From Salsipaludibacter albus (GTDB lineage: Bacteria > Actinomycetota > Nitriliruptoria > Nitriliruptorales > Nitriliruptoraceae): 64,000 nt of DNA. The notes beneath the pieces were generated by a model. It made no database searches. It had not been told where the DNA came from and was given only the letters and a program-made list of their open reading frames with translations. The position numbers were made by a program, and so were the translations under genes. The stretch is from NCBI RefSeq assembly GCF_019798055.1, contig NZ_JAHOPH010000006.1, positions 1 through 64,000 of the forward strand, given 5' to 3'. Every line of letters begins with the position of its first letter. Position 1 is the first letter of the stretch. Positions 1-9,087 of the stretch are shown in pieces.

Positions 1-1014
1 GGCCAGTGGTGCCCGGCCGCGCGCCTGCCAGCGGCGGGACACCGGCCACCCCGTGGCGCGACGCGCCCGGTGACGGTGGTTGGCGGCGACCGCGTCGAGG
101 ATCGACGGGGCGCCCGCCGCCACCATGGCGGCGTCCACGACGTCCTGGTGCCGCCGCCGGGTCTGGGCAGAGCCACCGTCCGGGGGCACCTCGTCGGCCA
201 GCTGCCGGCCGAGCTGGCGCAGGTCGGCGACGATCCGGTCACCGGCGGCCCGGTGGTCACCGACCGACGCCGCCAACTGCTCGCGCAGGACGTCGATGCT
301 GGCGGGGTCGTGCACGGACGTCGCGATGACCTCCGCCCCCTCCAGGCCGGCATCCGCGAGCAGCCGGCGGAGGTCACCGACCACCCGGTCCCGACCGGAC
401 GCGTCCAGTCGGTCGACCCGGTTCACGACCACGGTCAGCACCCCGCCGTGGGCGCGGAGCGGCACCAGCAGGTCCTGGTGCACCGATGCGTCGGCGTACT
501 TCTCCGGATCGACGACCCAGACCAGGCGATCGGCGACGGCGACCATGGCCGCCGCTCGCTCGCGATGGGCGGTCCGGACCGAGTCGTGGTCGGGCAGGTC
601 GAGCAGGACGAGCGAGTCGAGCTCGGGATGCGCCGACACGGCGACGTGCTGCCAGCTGTCGAGCCCGAGGTGGACCATGAGCTCGCTGACCGGGTCCGCG
701 CTGACCACGGCGGCCAGCGGCACGCCCGTCGTCGGACGGGTCACGCCGACCGTGGCCAGGTCGACCTCGAGCAGGGCGTTGAACAACGAGGACTTGCCGA
801 CCCCGGTCGGTCCGGCCAGCGCGACCACGGTGTGCCGGCCGGACACCGTCAACCGCCCCCGCGCCCGCCCGAGCACCTCGGCCAGGGCCCCGCGTCGCGC
901 CGGTGGGAGGCGTTCACCTGCCACCTCCGCCAGCGAGCGCGCGGCGATCAGGCGCCGTCGCAGGTCGCCGCCGGTCGGGTCGGTCTGGTCACTGAGGCGT
1001 GCCGTCTCGGTCAC
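1..1014 (-). CDS. GTPase, 3' end cut by window edge
   Basis: This is the N-terminal 338 codons of a P-loop GTPase that runs off the left edge. It starts at a GTG that overlaps the stop of the preceding GTPase gene by 4 bp (GTGA), so the two are translationally coupled. A G1/Walker A motif GPTGVGKSS sits near residues 68-76, a G3-like LLDLPDHD follows, and NRVD serves as the G4 guanine-specificity motif. The tail is rich in arginine. The pair resembles the adjacent YfjP-type/dynamin-like GTPases of other actinobacteria. Its cellular role cannot be read from the sequence; membrane or ribosome-associated functions are both possible. Confidence 0.8.
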   Translation of the reverse strand, partial: MTETARLSDQTDPTGGDLRRRLIAARSLAEVAGERLPPARRGALAEVLGRARGRLTVSGRHTVVALAGPTGVGKSSLFNALLEVDLATVGVTRPTTGVPLAAVVSADPVSELMVHLGLDSWQHVAVSAHPELDSLVLLDLPDHDSVRTAHRERAAAMVAVADRLVWVVDPEKYADASVHQDLLVPLRAHGGVLTVVVNRVDRLDASGRDRVVGDLRRLLADAGLEGAEVIATSVHDPASIDVLREQLAASVGDHRAAGDRIVADLRQLGRQLADEVPPDGGSAQTRRRHQDVVDAAMVAAGAPSILDAVAANHRHRARRATGWPVSRRWQARGRAPLA

Positions 1015-2789
1015 AGGCCGGCCTCCCGCCGGGCCACGTCCAGTTCCACCTGCTCGGCCCCCAGGCGCGCGGGCCACGTCGGGTCCAGCGCGAGGTCGTC
1101 CAGGGCCGTGCGGAAGCCTGCCGCCTCGGCCGTCGTGAGGGCACGGACCCGGCGGACCAGCGCGTCACGCGCCTGGGCCGTCATGGACCGGACCGCCTGG
1201 TCACCGAGGATCGCCTCGAGCAGTCGTTGGGCGACCACCGACGTCCCACCCGCGACGCCCACCTCGGCCCCGGTCAGCCCGCCGGTCGAGGCGAACACGG
1301 CCACCATCAGGGCGGCGGCGGCGCCATTGAGGCCGAGCGCCACCATGCGCGCCGAGTTGCGCTTGTCGCCGGCCTGGTCACGGACCAGGTCGACGACCTC
1401 GTCCTGCCAGTCCCGCACCAGTTCGCGCGCGGCCGTCGACAGGCCCGACGGGGTCGCCAACCCCGGGTCGACCAGGTCCGCACCGGCGCCGGCACGCCAG
1501 GCGCGGACCGTGTCGCGGCGGGCGCGCTGGAGGGCGTCCACGACCACGGCGGCCAGGCCGTCCTCGACCGCCTCGGTCAGCTGCTCCTCGGGGCGGCGGC
1601 CACGACGGAACATCGCCTGCACGCGGTCGCGGAGCCGACCGACCCCGCTCTCGAGCCACCGCAGGAGGTCGCCGGCACCGACGAAGTCGTGCCACCGGGC
1701 CAGCACCTCGCCCCGCAGGACCCGACCGTCGTCGATGGCGTCGAGGATCGTGGCGACGGCATGGTCGTGGGCGACGTCGCAGCGTCGCGCGAGCTCCTGG
1801 GCGGCGCCCACCTGGTCCTCGACCGCGTCCTCGACGATCCCGACCCGGTCGGCGACGCTGGCCAGCGCCCCACGCAAGGTGGCGTCGGCGACCTCGCGAC
1901 GAGCGCGCTCGTCGCCTGCCACCGCCTCGAGGTGCTCGACCACGGCCTCCACCGCACTCGCGGGGAGCAGCCCGTCGGCGGTCGGGGCCACCGCCGGGAC
2001 CACGAGGAGGGCGGCCCGGTCCAGGCCAGCCTCGTCCAGCAGTCGTCGGAGGTGGTCCACGACCTCGCGCCGCTCGGGCGCTTCCACCCGGTCCAGCACC
2101 ACCGCGACCGAGGTGCCACGTCGGGCAGCGGTGCGCAGCAGTTCCCACGGCACCGCGTCGGCGTAGCGGGCGGGGGTGGTGACGAACAGCCACAGGTCTG
2201 CGGCACCCAGCAGTTGGCGGGCGAGCAGTCGGTTCGCGGTGTCGACCGAGTCGATGTCGGGCGCGTCCAGCAGCGCCAGTCCCGACGACAGGGCCTGGCT
2301 GGGGACCAGCGACAGCACGTCCGGCGCCGGAGGATCCGACGAGCCGACGACGGATCCGGACGGCAGCACCGCCCGACGCAGGCCCGGCAGGATCCGGTCG
2401 CCACGGAAGGCCGCGAGGTCGGCCGGGTGGTGCACCAGCACCGGCGCACGGGTCGTCGGTCGCAGCACACCGGTGCGGCTGACGGCGTCCCCGACCAGGC
2501 TGTTCACCAGCGTGGACTTGCCGGCCCCGGTCGAGCCACCCACGACGGCCAGCAGGGGTGCCCCGCGGTCGAGCAGGCGGGGCAGCAGGTGGTCGCGGAA
2601 CTGGTCAGCGAGCTGGCGCTGGACCTCCCGTCCGGTCTCGGCGGACGGCAGGGGCAGCGGGAGGCGGACCTCCGCGACGGTCCCGGCCAGCGTGGTGGCC
2701 GCCCCGACGAGACCGTCGGGGGCGGCAGGATCGGGCGTCGCGGGCGCGGGGACGTGCTCCGGGGAGGAGCCGGGGGTGGGATCGGACAT
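1011..2789 (-). CDS. dynamin-like GTPase with hydrophobic C-terminal region
   Basis: The 592-residue protein has a proline-rich N-terminus, a Walker A motif GGSTGAGKST near residues 84-93, and LLDAPDID in the G3 position with an Asp-rich variant instead of DxxG. The middle is helical and Arg/Asp rich. A stretch near residues 480-530 is hydrophobic and Gly/Ala rich and could insert into membrane. This layout (G domain, long helical stalk, membrane-active patch) is what dynamin-family or YfjP-family bacterial GTPases look like. It is the first gene of a two-gene unit with the GTPase downstream, which suggests a hetero-oligomeric pair. Start: ATG; the SD is weak. Confidence 0.8.
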   Translation of the reverse strand: MSDPTPGSSPEHVPAPATPDPAAPDGLVGAATTLAGTVAEVRLPLPLPSAETGREVQRQLADQFRDHLLPRLLDRGAPLLAVVGGSTGAGKSTLVNSLVGDAVSRTGVLRPTTRAPVLVHHPADLAAFRGDRILPGLRRAVLPSGSVVGSSDPPAPDVLSLVPSQALSSGLALLDAPDIDSVDTANRLLARQLLGAADLWLFVTTPARYADAVPWELLRTAARRGTSVAVVLDRVEAPERREVVDHLRRLLDEAGLDRAALLVVPAVAPTADGLLPASAVEAVVEHLEAVAGDERARREVADATLRGALASVADRVGIVEDAVEDQVGAAQELARRCDVAHDHAVATILDAIDDGRVLRGEVLARWHDFVGAGDLLRWLESGVGRLRDRVQAMFRRGRRPEEQLTEAVEDGLAAVVVDALQRARRDTVRAWRAGAGADLVDPGLATPSGLSTAARELVRDWQDEVVDLVRDQAGDKRNSARMVALGLNGAAAALMVAVFASTGGLTGAEVGVAGGTSVVAQRLLEAILGDQAVRSMTAQARDALVRRVRALTTAEAAGFRTALDDLALDPTWPARLGAEQVELDVARREAGL

Positions 2790-2903
2790 GCGCCCAGCCT
2801 AGGAGTCCACGGGAACGGTCCGGGGGACCCACCACCACCCCCCGGACGCCGCATCGCGAGGGCGCGGGGGCAGGCGTGGGTGGTTCGTCGTCGCGGCGGG
2901 GGC

Positions 2904-3632
2904 TCAGGCCGCCCCGAGCCGACGGAACAGCTCGTTGTCGATCGGTTCGCGCAGCGAGCGCTTGATCTCGGCGAACGACGGCCACTGGGCCAGGGTGGTC
3001 ACGGCGTCCCACAGTTCGACGGCCTGCTCGTCGCTGGGCGTGGTCGAGATGACCGGGCCGAAGAAGGCCGGGCCGTCCGGCGGATCGAAGGACAGGATCG
3101 GCGTCCCGACGTCGCCCCCGGTGCGCTCCATGGCCTCGTCGGTGGACGCTCGCAGCTCCTTGTCGAAGCGCTGCTCCTCGCTGGCATCGGCGAGGCTGGT
3201 CGGCAGTCCGACCTCCTCGAGGATCTCCGGAAGCTGGTCGACGACCGCCTGCTGGTGGTCGCTGACCGTGTCCCAGAAGGCGTCGCCCTCGACCGGTCCG
3301 TCGACGTCGGGTGCCGACTCCCACAGGCGGGTGCCCATCGCCTCGTAGAGCGGTCCGACGACCTCCTCGCCGTGGGTGTCGCGTGCCGCCGCGGCGACAC
3401 GCAGGAGCTTGGTGCCCACCACGTGGCTGTCGTGCACGGCGCCGTCCTCGTCCTCGTTGAGGATCGCCAGCGAGATGAAGCGCCAGTGGGCGGTCACGTC
3501 GGTCTGGCGCAGGACCTGGCGGAACCACTTGGACGTCTGCCAGCAGAACGGGCACACCGGGTCGAAGAAGAACTCGACGTGGCGCGCGGTGTCCGTGTCG
3601 TCGGGGGTGCGGGTGGTGCCGGGGGTGGCCAC
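2904..3632 (-). CDS. DsbA-family oxidoreductase, Rv2466c (mycothiol-dependent nitroreductase) type
   Basis: A 242-residue thioredoxin-fold protein with the redox motif CPFC at residues 27-30, followed by the aromatic Trp typical of this family, and a late GTPIL segment with the cis-proline. The pattern FFDPVCPFCW, then SLAILNED, then FFGPVIS matches the Rv2466c group, which reduces nitro compounds using mycothiol. Cytoplasmic: no signal peptide. I chose the GTG at 3632, which has an upstream AGGAT, over an upstream TTG at 3671 that would add 13 poorly conserved residues. The gene implies that this organism makes mycothiol (inference). Confidence 0.85.
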   Translation of the reverse strand: MATPGTTRTPDDTDTARHVEFFFDPVCPFCWQTSKWFRQVLRQTDVTAHWRFISLAILNEDEDGAVHDSHVVGTKLLRVAAAARDTHGEEVVGPLYEAMGTRLWESAPDVDGPVEGDAFWDTVSDHQQAVVDQLPEILEEVGLPTSLADASEEQRFDKELRASTDEAMERTGGDVGTPILSFDPPDGPAFFGPVISTTPSDEQAVELWDAVTTLAQWPSFAEIKRSLREPIDNELFRRLGAA

Positions 3633-3749
3633 GGGGGATCCTGGGTCGAGAATGGTTGTCGCTTCATGCAACGGGGGTGGCCGCCCCTTCCTTCCCCCGC
3701 ACTCGTCCGATCGGCCCCCGACCCGGGGGAGCGCGGGGAGGGTGGCCCG

Positions 3750-4916
3750 TCAGGCGTCGCCGAGCTGGCGACCCAGCACGTCGGCCAGTCGGTCGTGGTC
3801 GCGGTCCGACGTGTAGGCGTGGGTCGAGATGCGCAGCACCAGCCGACCGTGGTCGGGAGTCACCTTGGCCTCGATCCCCCTGGTCCACAGGCCCCGCTCG
3901 ATCGCGCGACGCCCCGCGTCGTCGGCGGGCCCCGCCGAGTCCGGCAGCACCACCGCACGCATCCAGCCGGCCCCGGGCAGCACCTCGCCACCGACCGCCT
4001 CGGCCACCGCCTCCGCACCGGCGCGCGCCCGGGCCTCGAGCTCGTCGGCCCGGGCCAGGATCGCGACGGCCTGCGCGACCACCTGCTCGGCCACCAGGAC
4101 CGGCCCCGGATCGACGGTCCCCTGCCACCGGGAGTTGCCCGGGAACGGCTCGTCGTCGAACCACGACGACACCACCGAGCCCAGCCGGTCGTGGTGTCGT
4201 TCGGCGACGACCAGGGCCGCGAGGGCGGGTGGGGCACAGGCCCACTTGTGGAGGTTGCCGGTCCAGGCGTCGGCACCGACGTCGGCACGGTCCGGCGCGA
4301 CCTGCCCGGGCACGTGGGCGCCGTCCACCACGACCACCGCGCCACGGGCGTGGGCAGCGGCGACCACGTCGTGCACGGGCAGTGGCGTGGCGGTCGCGGA
4401 CACGAACTGGTCGACCACCACGCCGGTGGGACCGTCCTGGCCGACCCGGTCGAGCGCTGCCGCGACCATCGTGGGAAGGGCCTCGGGGATCGCCGGGTCG
4501 GTCGCCAGCACCTCGATCGTCGCCCCGGTGGCGGCTGCTCGTCGGACGAGGTTGGCCGCGACCGAGGGGTAGGCGACGTCGGTGCACACGATCGTGGTGT
4601 CCGGGTCCCATGGCAGCACCCGCAGCGCGACGTCCATCCCGACGGTCGCGTTGGGCACCAGCGTGGTGTCCTCGGGTCGGGCCCCGACCAGCCCGGCGAC
4701 CGCCGCCACGGCCCGCGCGTGGTGGTCGAACCACTCGCGGTCGTAGCCGCGCATCGGGTTGGCGGCCACGTCTCGTCGGGCGGCCTCCACCGCCTCCAGG
4801 GTCGCCGTCGTGATCCCGCCGAACGACCCGTGGTTGGTGTGCACGACGTCGTCGTCCAGCGCCCACGCCGCCGTCGAGCCGAACAGGTGCCCCACCTCCG
4901 GGTCCTGCTCGCTCAC
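3750..4916 (-). CDS. PLP-dependent aminotransferase class V (isopenicillin-N-epimerase-like)
   Basis: A 388-residue fold-type I PLP enzyme. The N-terminal HTNHGSFGG segment, DGAH at 198-201 (Asp and His that hold the cofactor ring) and GNLHKW with the Schiff-base lysine at about 224 are the marks of the class V group that includes isopenicillin N epimerases and cysteine desulfurase-like enzymes. Substrate is not predictable; racemase, desulfurase and lyase activities all occur in this clade. The GTG start overlaps the stop of the upstream mutase gene by 4 bp, so it is co-translated with it. No iron-sulfur assembly genes are nearby, which argues against a SUF-type desulfurase. Confidence 0.85.
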   Translation of the reverse strand: MSEQDPEVGHLFGSTAAWALDDDVVHTNHGSFGGITTATLEAVEAARRDVAANPMRGYDREWFDHHARAVAAVAGLVGARPEDTTLVPNATVGMDVALRVLPWDPDTTIVCTDVAYPSVAANLVRRAAATGATIEVLATDPAIPEALPTMVAAALDRVGQDGPTGVVVDQFVSATATPLPVHDVVAAAHARGAVVVVDGAHVPGQVAPDRADVGADAWTGNLHKWACAPPALAALVVAERHHDRLGSVVSSWFDDEPFPGNSRWQGTVDPGPVLVAEQVVAQAVAILARADELEARARAGAEAVAEAVGGEVLPGAGWMRAVVLPDSAGPADDAGRRAIERGLWTRGIEAKVTPDHGRLVLRISTHAYTSDRDHDRLADVLGRQLGDA

Positions 4917-6505
4917 ATCGTGTCCCGGGGGACGTAGTCACCCCACTCGCCCCGCAGCACGTCGCAGACCTCCTGCAGGGTCGCGCGGTACTGCAGGGCG
5001 TCACGCATCGGCGGCAGCAGGTTGTCGTCACCACGGGCGGCGTCGCGGACCGCGTCGAGCGCGTCGGCGACCCGGTCGGCGTCGCGGTCGGACTTGACCT
5101 GGTCGATGCGTGCGACCTGCTCGTCACGGATGGCCTCGTCGACCCGCTGCAGGTCGGGCTGGGGGTCCTCGTCGGAGGTGAACCGGTTGACCCCGACGAC
5201 CACCTGTTCCCCGTCCTCGATGGCCTTCGCGATCGCGTAGGCGGAGCGCTCGATCTCGCCCTTCTGGAAGCCCTCCTCGATGGCCGCGACCGCTCCCCCG
5301 TAGCGATCGATCCGCTCGAGGTAGTCGTCCACCTCGGCCTCGATCCGGTCGGTCATCGCCTCGACGAGGTAGCTGCCCGCCAGCGGGTCGACGCTGCTGG
5401 CGACGTCGGTCTCGTGGGCGATCACCTGCTGCGTGCGCAGCGCGAGCCGGGCCGACTCCTCGGTCGGCAGGGCCAGCGCCTCGTCGTAGCTGTTGGTGTG
5501 CAGCGACTGGGTCCCGCCCAGCGTGGCCGCCAGTGCCTGGATCGCGACCCGGACGAGGTTGACCTCGGGCTGCTGGGCGGTCAGCTGGACACCGGCGGTC
5601 TGGGTGTGGAACCGCAGCATCATCGACTTGTCGTCGGTCGCACCGAACCGGTCGCGCATCAGCCGTGCCCAGATCCGGCGTGCGGCCCGGAACTTGGCGA
5701 CCTCCTCGAGCAGCGTCGTGCGTGACACGAAGAAGAAGCTCAGCCGGGGCGCGAAGGCGTCGACGTCCAGGCCGGCGGCCAGCGCCGCCTCGACGTAGGC
5801 GATGCCGTCGGCGATCGTGAACGCCAGCTCCTGGACCGGCGTCGCCCCGGCCTCGCCGATGTGGTAGCCCGAGATCGAGATCGTGTTGAACCGCGGGAGG
5901 CGCTCGGCGCAGTAGCCGAAGGTGTCGGCGACCAGTCGCAGCGAGGGCTTGGGCGGGTAGATGTAGGTCCCGCGGGCGATGTACTCCTTGAGGACGTCGT
6001 TCTGGATGGTGCCGCGCAGCGCCGACGCGTCGACGCCCTGCTCCTCCCCGGCGATCTCGTACATCAGCAGCAGCAGGGCCGCAGGTGCGTTGATCGTCAT
6101 CGAGGTCGAGACCTCGTCCAGCGGGATGTCGTCGAACAGCGTCTTCATGTCCTCGACGGTGTCGATCGCCACGCCGACCTTGCCGACCTCGCCCTCGGCG
6201 ATCTCGGCCGACGAGTCGTAGCCCATCTGGGTCGGCAGGTCGAAGGCCACCGACAGGCCCGTGGTGCCCTGGGCGAGCAGGTACTTGTAGCGCGCGTTGG
6301 ACTCCGCGGCGGTGGAGAACCCGGCGTACTGGCGCATCGTCCAGTGACGGCCCCGGTACATCGTCGGGTACGGCCCGCGGGTGTAGGGAAACTCGCCCGG
6401 CGCGCCCAGGTCCGTCACCGGGTCGAACCCGTCGAGGTCCTCGGGCCCGTAGACCGTCTCGATCGGGAAGCCGCTGACGGTCCTGGCCTCGTCCTGGCTG
6501 CTCAT
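4913..6505 (-). CDS. methylmalonyl-CoA mutase family protein, large subunit (catalytic domain only)
   Basis: The product of about 530 residues carries the TIM-barrel substrate domain of B12-dependent acyl-CoA mutases. Diagnostic stretches are [44 protein letters not shown] and [11 protein letters not shown]. It has no B12-binding (DxHxxG) domain, so it must pair with a separate small subunit of about 140 residues, which is not in this window. The Tyr of TMYRGR and the Arg of PSLRL match the residues that favour methylmalonyl-CoA over isobutyryl-CoA, by family knowledge; the substrate remains unproven. I prefer the ATG at 6505, preceded by CGGAG at good spacing, over the ATG at 6523. Confidence 0.9.
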   Translation of the reverse strand: MSSQDEARTVSGFPIETVYGPEDLDGFDPVTDLGAPGEFPYTRGPYPTMYRGRHWTMRQYAGFSTAAESNARYKYLLAQGTTGLSVAFDLPTQMGYDSSAEIAEGEVGKVGVAIDTVEDMKTLFDDIPLDEVSTSMTINAPAALLLLMYEIAGEEQGVDASALRGTIQNDVLKEYIARGTYIYPPKPSLRLVADTFGYCAERLPRFNTISISGYHIGEAGATPVQELAFTIADGIAYVEAALAAGLDVDAFAPRLSFFFVSRTTLLEEVAKFRAARRIWARLMRDRFGATDDKSMMLRFHTQTAGVQLTAQQPEVNLVRVAIQALAATLGGTQSLHTNSYDEALALPTEESARLALRTQQVIAHETDVASSVDPLAGSYLVEAMTDRIEAEVDDYLERIDRYGGAVAAIEEGFQKGEIERSAYAIAKAIEDGEQVVVGVNRFTSDEDPQPDLQRVDEAIRDEQVARIDQVKSDRDADRVADALDAVRDAARGDDNLLPPMRDALQYRATLQEVCDVLRGEWGDYVPRDTM

Positions 6506-6662
6506 CGGCACGCACTCCGTCATCGTCGGGATGGGGCCAGCCTAGGTCCTGCCCGGACCCCGGACCCGTCGCCTGGCGGCGGTGCCGGGTGGGCCCCACG
6601 GCCACTGGTCCGCGTGGCCATGAGGCCTATCGTCGCGTGTGACCGGACAGACAGGAGCCACC

Positions 6663-6911
6663 ATGTCGACCCCCGACGTCCCCGGCTTCGGCGAGGGCCT
6701 GGAGAACCAGGTCCCGCTGGAGCAAGCCCCCGACGAGTCATCCGACGAGGATGGCGAGCACGACCCACCCGTCGACGACCCCGACACCTCCGACCACGAC
6801 GAGCGCGAGCCGTCCGAGGCGGAGGTGCTCCACGACGACCCGCCCGCCGACGAGGCCGACGACGTCGACGAGGGCGGCGCGAGCGAGGATCCCGCCGGCC
6901 CCCCCGCCTAG
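6663..6911 (+). CDS. small acidic, disordered hypothetical protein
   Basis: An 82-residue protein of very low complexity: Asp, Glu and Pro make up most of it, with no hydrophobic segment and no cysteine. AGGAG at 6653-6657 stands 5 nt before the ATG, which is why I place the start here and not at the GTG 24 nt upstream. It lies alone between two minus-strand genes, with its 3' end 31 bp from the dienelactone hydrolase stop. I do not recognise a family. It is likely an intrinsically disordered cytoplasmic polypeptide. Confidence 0.6.
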   Translation: MSTPDVPGFGEGLENQVPLEQAPDESSDEDGEHDPPVDDPDTSDHDEREPSEAEVLHDDPPADEADDVDEGGASEDPAGPPA

Positions 6912-6942
6912 GCACCTGTCCTGCGGGCCGCGGGCCCGTGTG

Positions 6943-7641
6943 TCAGCCGAGGTGCTCGTGGAGGAAGGCGACGGTGTCGCCCCACGTCTGCTCGGCGAGG
7001 TCGGCGTCGTAGGTGCCGAACGCGTCGCCGTCGTTGAAGAAGGCGTGGCCCGCGCCCTCGTGGATGCGGATGTCCACGCTCGGGCTGGCGGAGTCCTGCA
7101 GCTTGGCCTCGAGGTCACGGACCTGCTCCGGCGGTGCGAAGTCGTCCTCGCTGCCGAAGTGGCCCAGGATCGGTGCCGTCACGTCGCCCAGGTCGACCTG
7201 GTCGTAGCCACCGACGCCGTAGTAGGGCACGGCGGCCCCGATCCGGTCGCCCTGCTGCGCCGCCAGCACCAGCACGAACCCCCCGCCCATGCAGAAGCCG
7301 ACCGCGCCGACGGTGTCACTGGTGACCGCGCCGTGGCCCTCGAGGAAGTCCACCGCCCCGGCCAGGTCCGTGGCGGCCTCGTCCACGGGCAGGTCCTGCA
7401 TCATCTGGCCGGCCTCGTCGGCGTCGTGGGTCGTGGCACCGCCGTACAGGTCCGGGGCCAGCGCGACGAAGCCCTCCTCGGCGAACCGGTCACAGACGTC
7501 CTTGACATGGTCGGTCAGTCCCCACCACTCCTGGATCACGACCAAGCCGGGGCCGGCGCCGGACTCGGGCGTGGCCAGGTAGCCGTGGGCGCTCCCGCCG
7601 TTGCTGGGGAAGGTCACGTTCTGGTGGGGATTGTCGGCCAT
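6943..7641 (-). CDS. dienelactone hydrolase family protein
   Basis: A 232-residue alpha/beta hydrolase. The nucleophile elbow GFCMGGG places the catalytic Cys at about 117, followed by Asp at about 166 in FGSEDDF and His at about 199 in EGAGHAF. The QEWWGL segment near residue 37 provides the glutamate that is characteristic of dienelactone hydrolases. These enzymes open lactone rings in chloroaromatic degradation, but most actinobacterial paralogs are of unknown substrate. The ATG chosen has AGGAGG 6 nt upstream; a longer frame of 30 more residues lacks support. No signal peptide. Confidence 0.9.
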   Translation of the reverse strand: MADNPHQNVTFPSNGGSAHGYLATPESGAGPGLVVIQEWWGLTDHVKDVCDRFAEEGFVALAPDLYGGATTHDADEAGQMMQDLPVDEAATDLAGAVDFLEGHGAVTSDTVGAVGFCMGGGFVLVLAAQQGDRIGAAVPYYGVGGYDQVDLGDVTAPILGHFGSEDDFAPPEQVRDLEAKLQDSASPSVDIRIHEGAGHAFFNDGDAFGTYDADLAEQTWGDTVAFLHEHLG

Positions 7642-7761
7642 GGGGCCCTCCTGGGGCTCGTTGCGTGGACGGTCGGGTGCGGGGGGGACGTGGTCAAGGT
7701 CTGTCCTCGAGCGTAGGTCCCGCCCGATCACCGACCCCCGCCCGTTCGTGCGTCCGGTCGG

Positions 7762-9087
7762 TCACCAGGCGAACTCGGCGAGGTCGACGACCCGTGACTC
7801 GCGACGCGCGAGGTCCCCGGCGAAGGCCAGCCGGTGGGACACCAGGCTCTCGGCCAGGCCCGACGGGATCTCGCCGCGGCCGTCGTGCAGCGCGGTCAGG
7901 ACGGCGCGCACCATCCCGGCGTCGCCGCCACCGTGGCCACCGGCGGCCGTCTCGTCGCCGTGCGTGTGCGTGTCGATCGTGCGCATCCGTCCCGAGCGGA
8001 AGTCGGTGACCTCGAGGTGACGTCCGTCGCCCACGACCTGGCCGTGGGTGGCGAAGACCCGGGTGCGGCGCCCCTCGGACGGCGTGAAGGCGGTCAGCGT
8101 GAACGCGACCGTGGCGCCGCGTGCGAACTCGATCGTGACGACCTGGTGGTCCACGACGTCGTTGTCGAGGTCGTAGACACAGCGTCCCCAGGGCCCGTCC
8201 CGCAGCGCCGACTCGACCCGCTCGGGCGTCGGGTCGATGCCGCCGACCGCGATCCGGGCGAAGTAGTGGGCGCTGGCGTCGGCCGGGTCCAGGCCGCGCC
8301 GGTACAGCCGGGCCGCCGAGTACGGGCAGTCCGGCTCCACCTCGCAGTCCACGCACCGGTCGGCGGCCCCGTCGGGACGGTGCTCGGCCCGGAAGTGGCC
8401 GCGGCTGCCGAACGACGACACGCGGACGGGCTCGTCGCCCACCACGGCGTGGAGCCAGTCCAGGTCGTGGCAGGACTTCGCGAGGAGCAGGAACGACGAC
8501 GTGTCCCGTCGGCGCCAGTTGCCACGCACGAACGAGTGGGCGAAGTGCTCCCAGCCGATCGGCTCGAGGTGCTGGACGGCCATGACCTCGCCGAGGTCAC
8601 CCGTCGCCAACAGGTCGAGCAGCGTGTGGGTGTAGGCCGTGAAGCGCATGACGTGGCACACGGCCACGGTGACCCCGGTGCGGTCGGCGGCGGCCACGAT
8701 GGCGGCGATCCCCTCGGCAGTCGGGGCCAGCGGCTTCTCGACCAGCAGGTCGTAGCCGAGGTCGGCCAGGGCGACCACCGGGTCGACGTGGTCGCGGTCC
8801 TGGGTCGCCACGATCGCGAGGTCGGCGAGTCGCGGCCGGTCGACCAGGTCCTGCCAGGACGCCAGCCGGGCGTCGGCGGGGAGGTGGAGCCGATCACCGA
8901 CGTCGTCACGCACCTGCGCTCGCGGCTCCGCGATCGCGACCACCTCGGCAGGGACCCCGACCGTGCCGACCAAGTCGGCGTAGGCAGCTCCGCGCGCCCC
9001 GGCCCCCACCACGACGACCCGCAGCGGACGATCCAGCCCCCGCCCCCGCCCGTCCGCCAGGTTCACGAACCCCTCGGTGCCGCCCAC
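7762..9087 (-). CDS. Gfo/Idh/MocA family NAD(P)-dependent oxidoreductase
   Basis: The 441-residue protein has an N-terminal Rossmann fold with VVVVGAGARG at about 24-33, then the family EKPL motif (LLVEKPLAP) that supplies the catalytic lysine, and a C-terminal beta-sheet domain. A cysteine set CVDCEVEPDC in the middle may bind a metal; this occurs in one branch of the family. Substrates are usually sugars or inositols. Its GTG start lies directly after the TAG stop of the upstream secreted-protein gene, so the two are probably expressed together. The substrate cannot be assigned. Confidence 0.85.
   Translation of the reverse strand: MGGTEGFVNLADGRGRGLDRPLRVVVVGAGARGAAYADLVGTVGVPAEVVAIAEPRAQVRDDVGDRLHLPADARLASWQDLVDRPRLADLAIVATQDRDHVDPVVALADLGYDLLVEKPLAPTAEGIAAIVAAADRTGVTVAVCHVMRFTAYTHTLLDLLATGDLGEVMAVQHLEPIGWEHFAHSFVRGNWRRRDTSSFLLLAKSCHDLDWLHAVVGDEPVRVSSFGSRGHFRAEHRPDGAADRCVDCEVEPDCPYSAARLYRRGLDPADASAHYFARIAVGGIDPTPERVESALRDGPWGRCVYDLDNDVVDHQVVTIEFARGATVAFTLTAFTPSEGRRTRVFATHGQVVGDGRHLEVTDFRSGRMRTIDTHTHGDETAAGGHGGGDAGMVRAVLTALHDGRGEIPSGLAESLVSHRLAFAGDLARRESRVVDLAEFAW

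Noticed and set aside
999-4937. Plus-strand open frame of 1312 codons, and a 698-codon one at 70-2166
   Set aside because: Both are opposite-strand shadows of high-GC genes (GTPases, DsbA-like, aminotransferase); their translations are Arg/Gly/Pro/His-rich with no motif.
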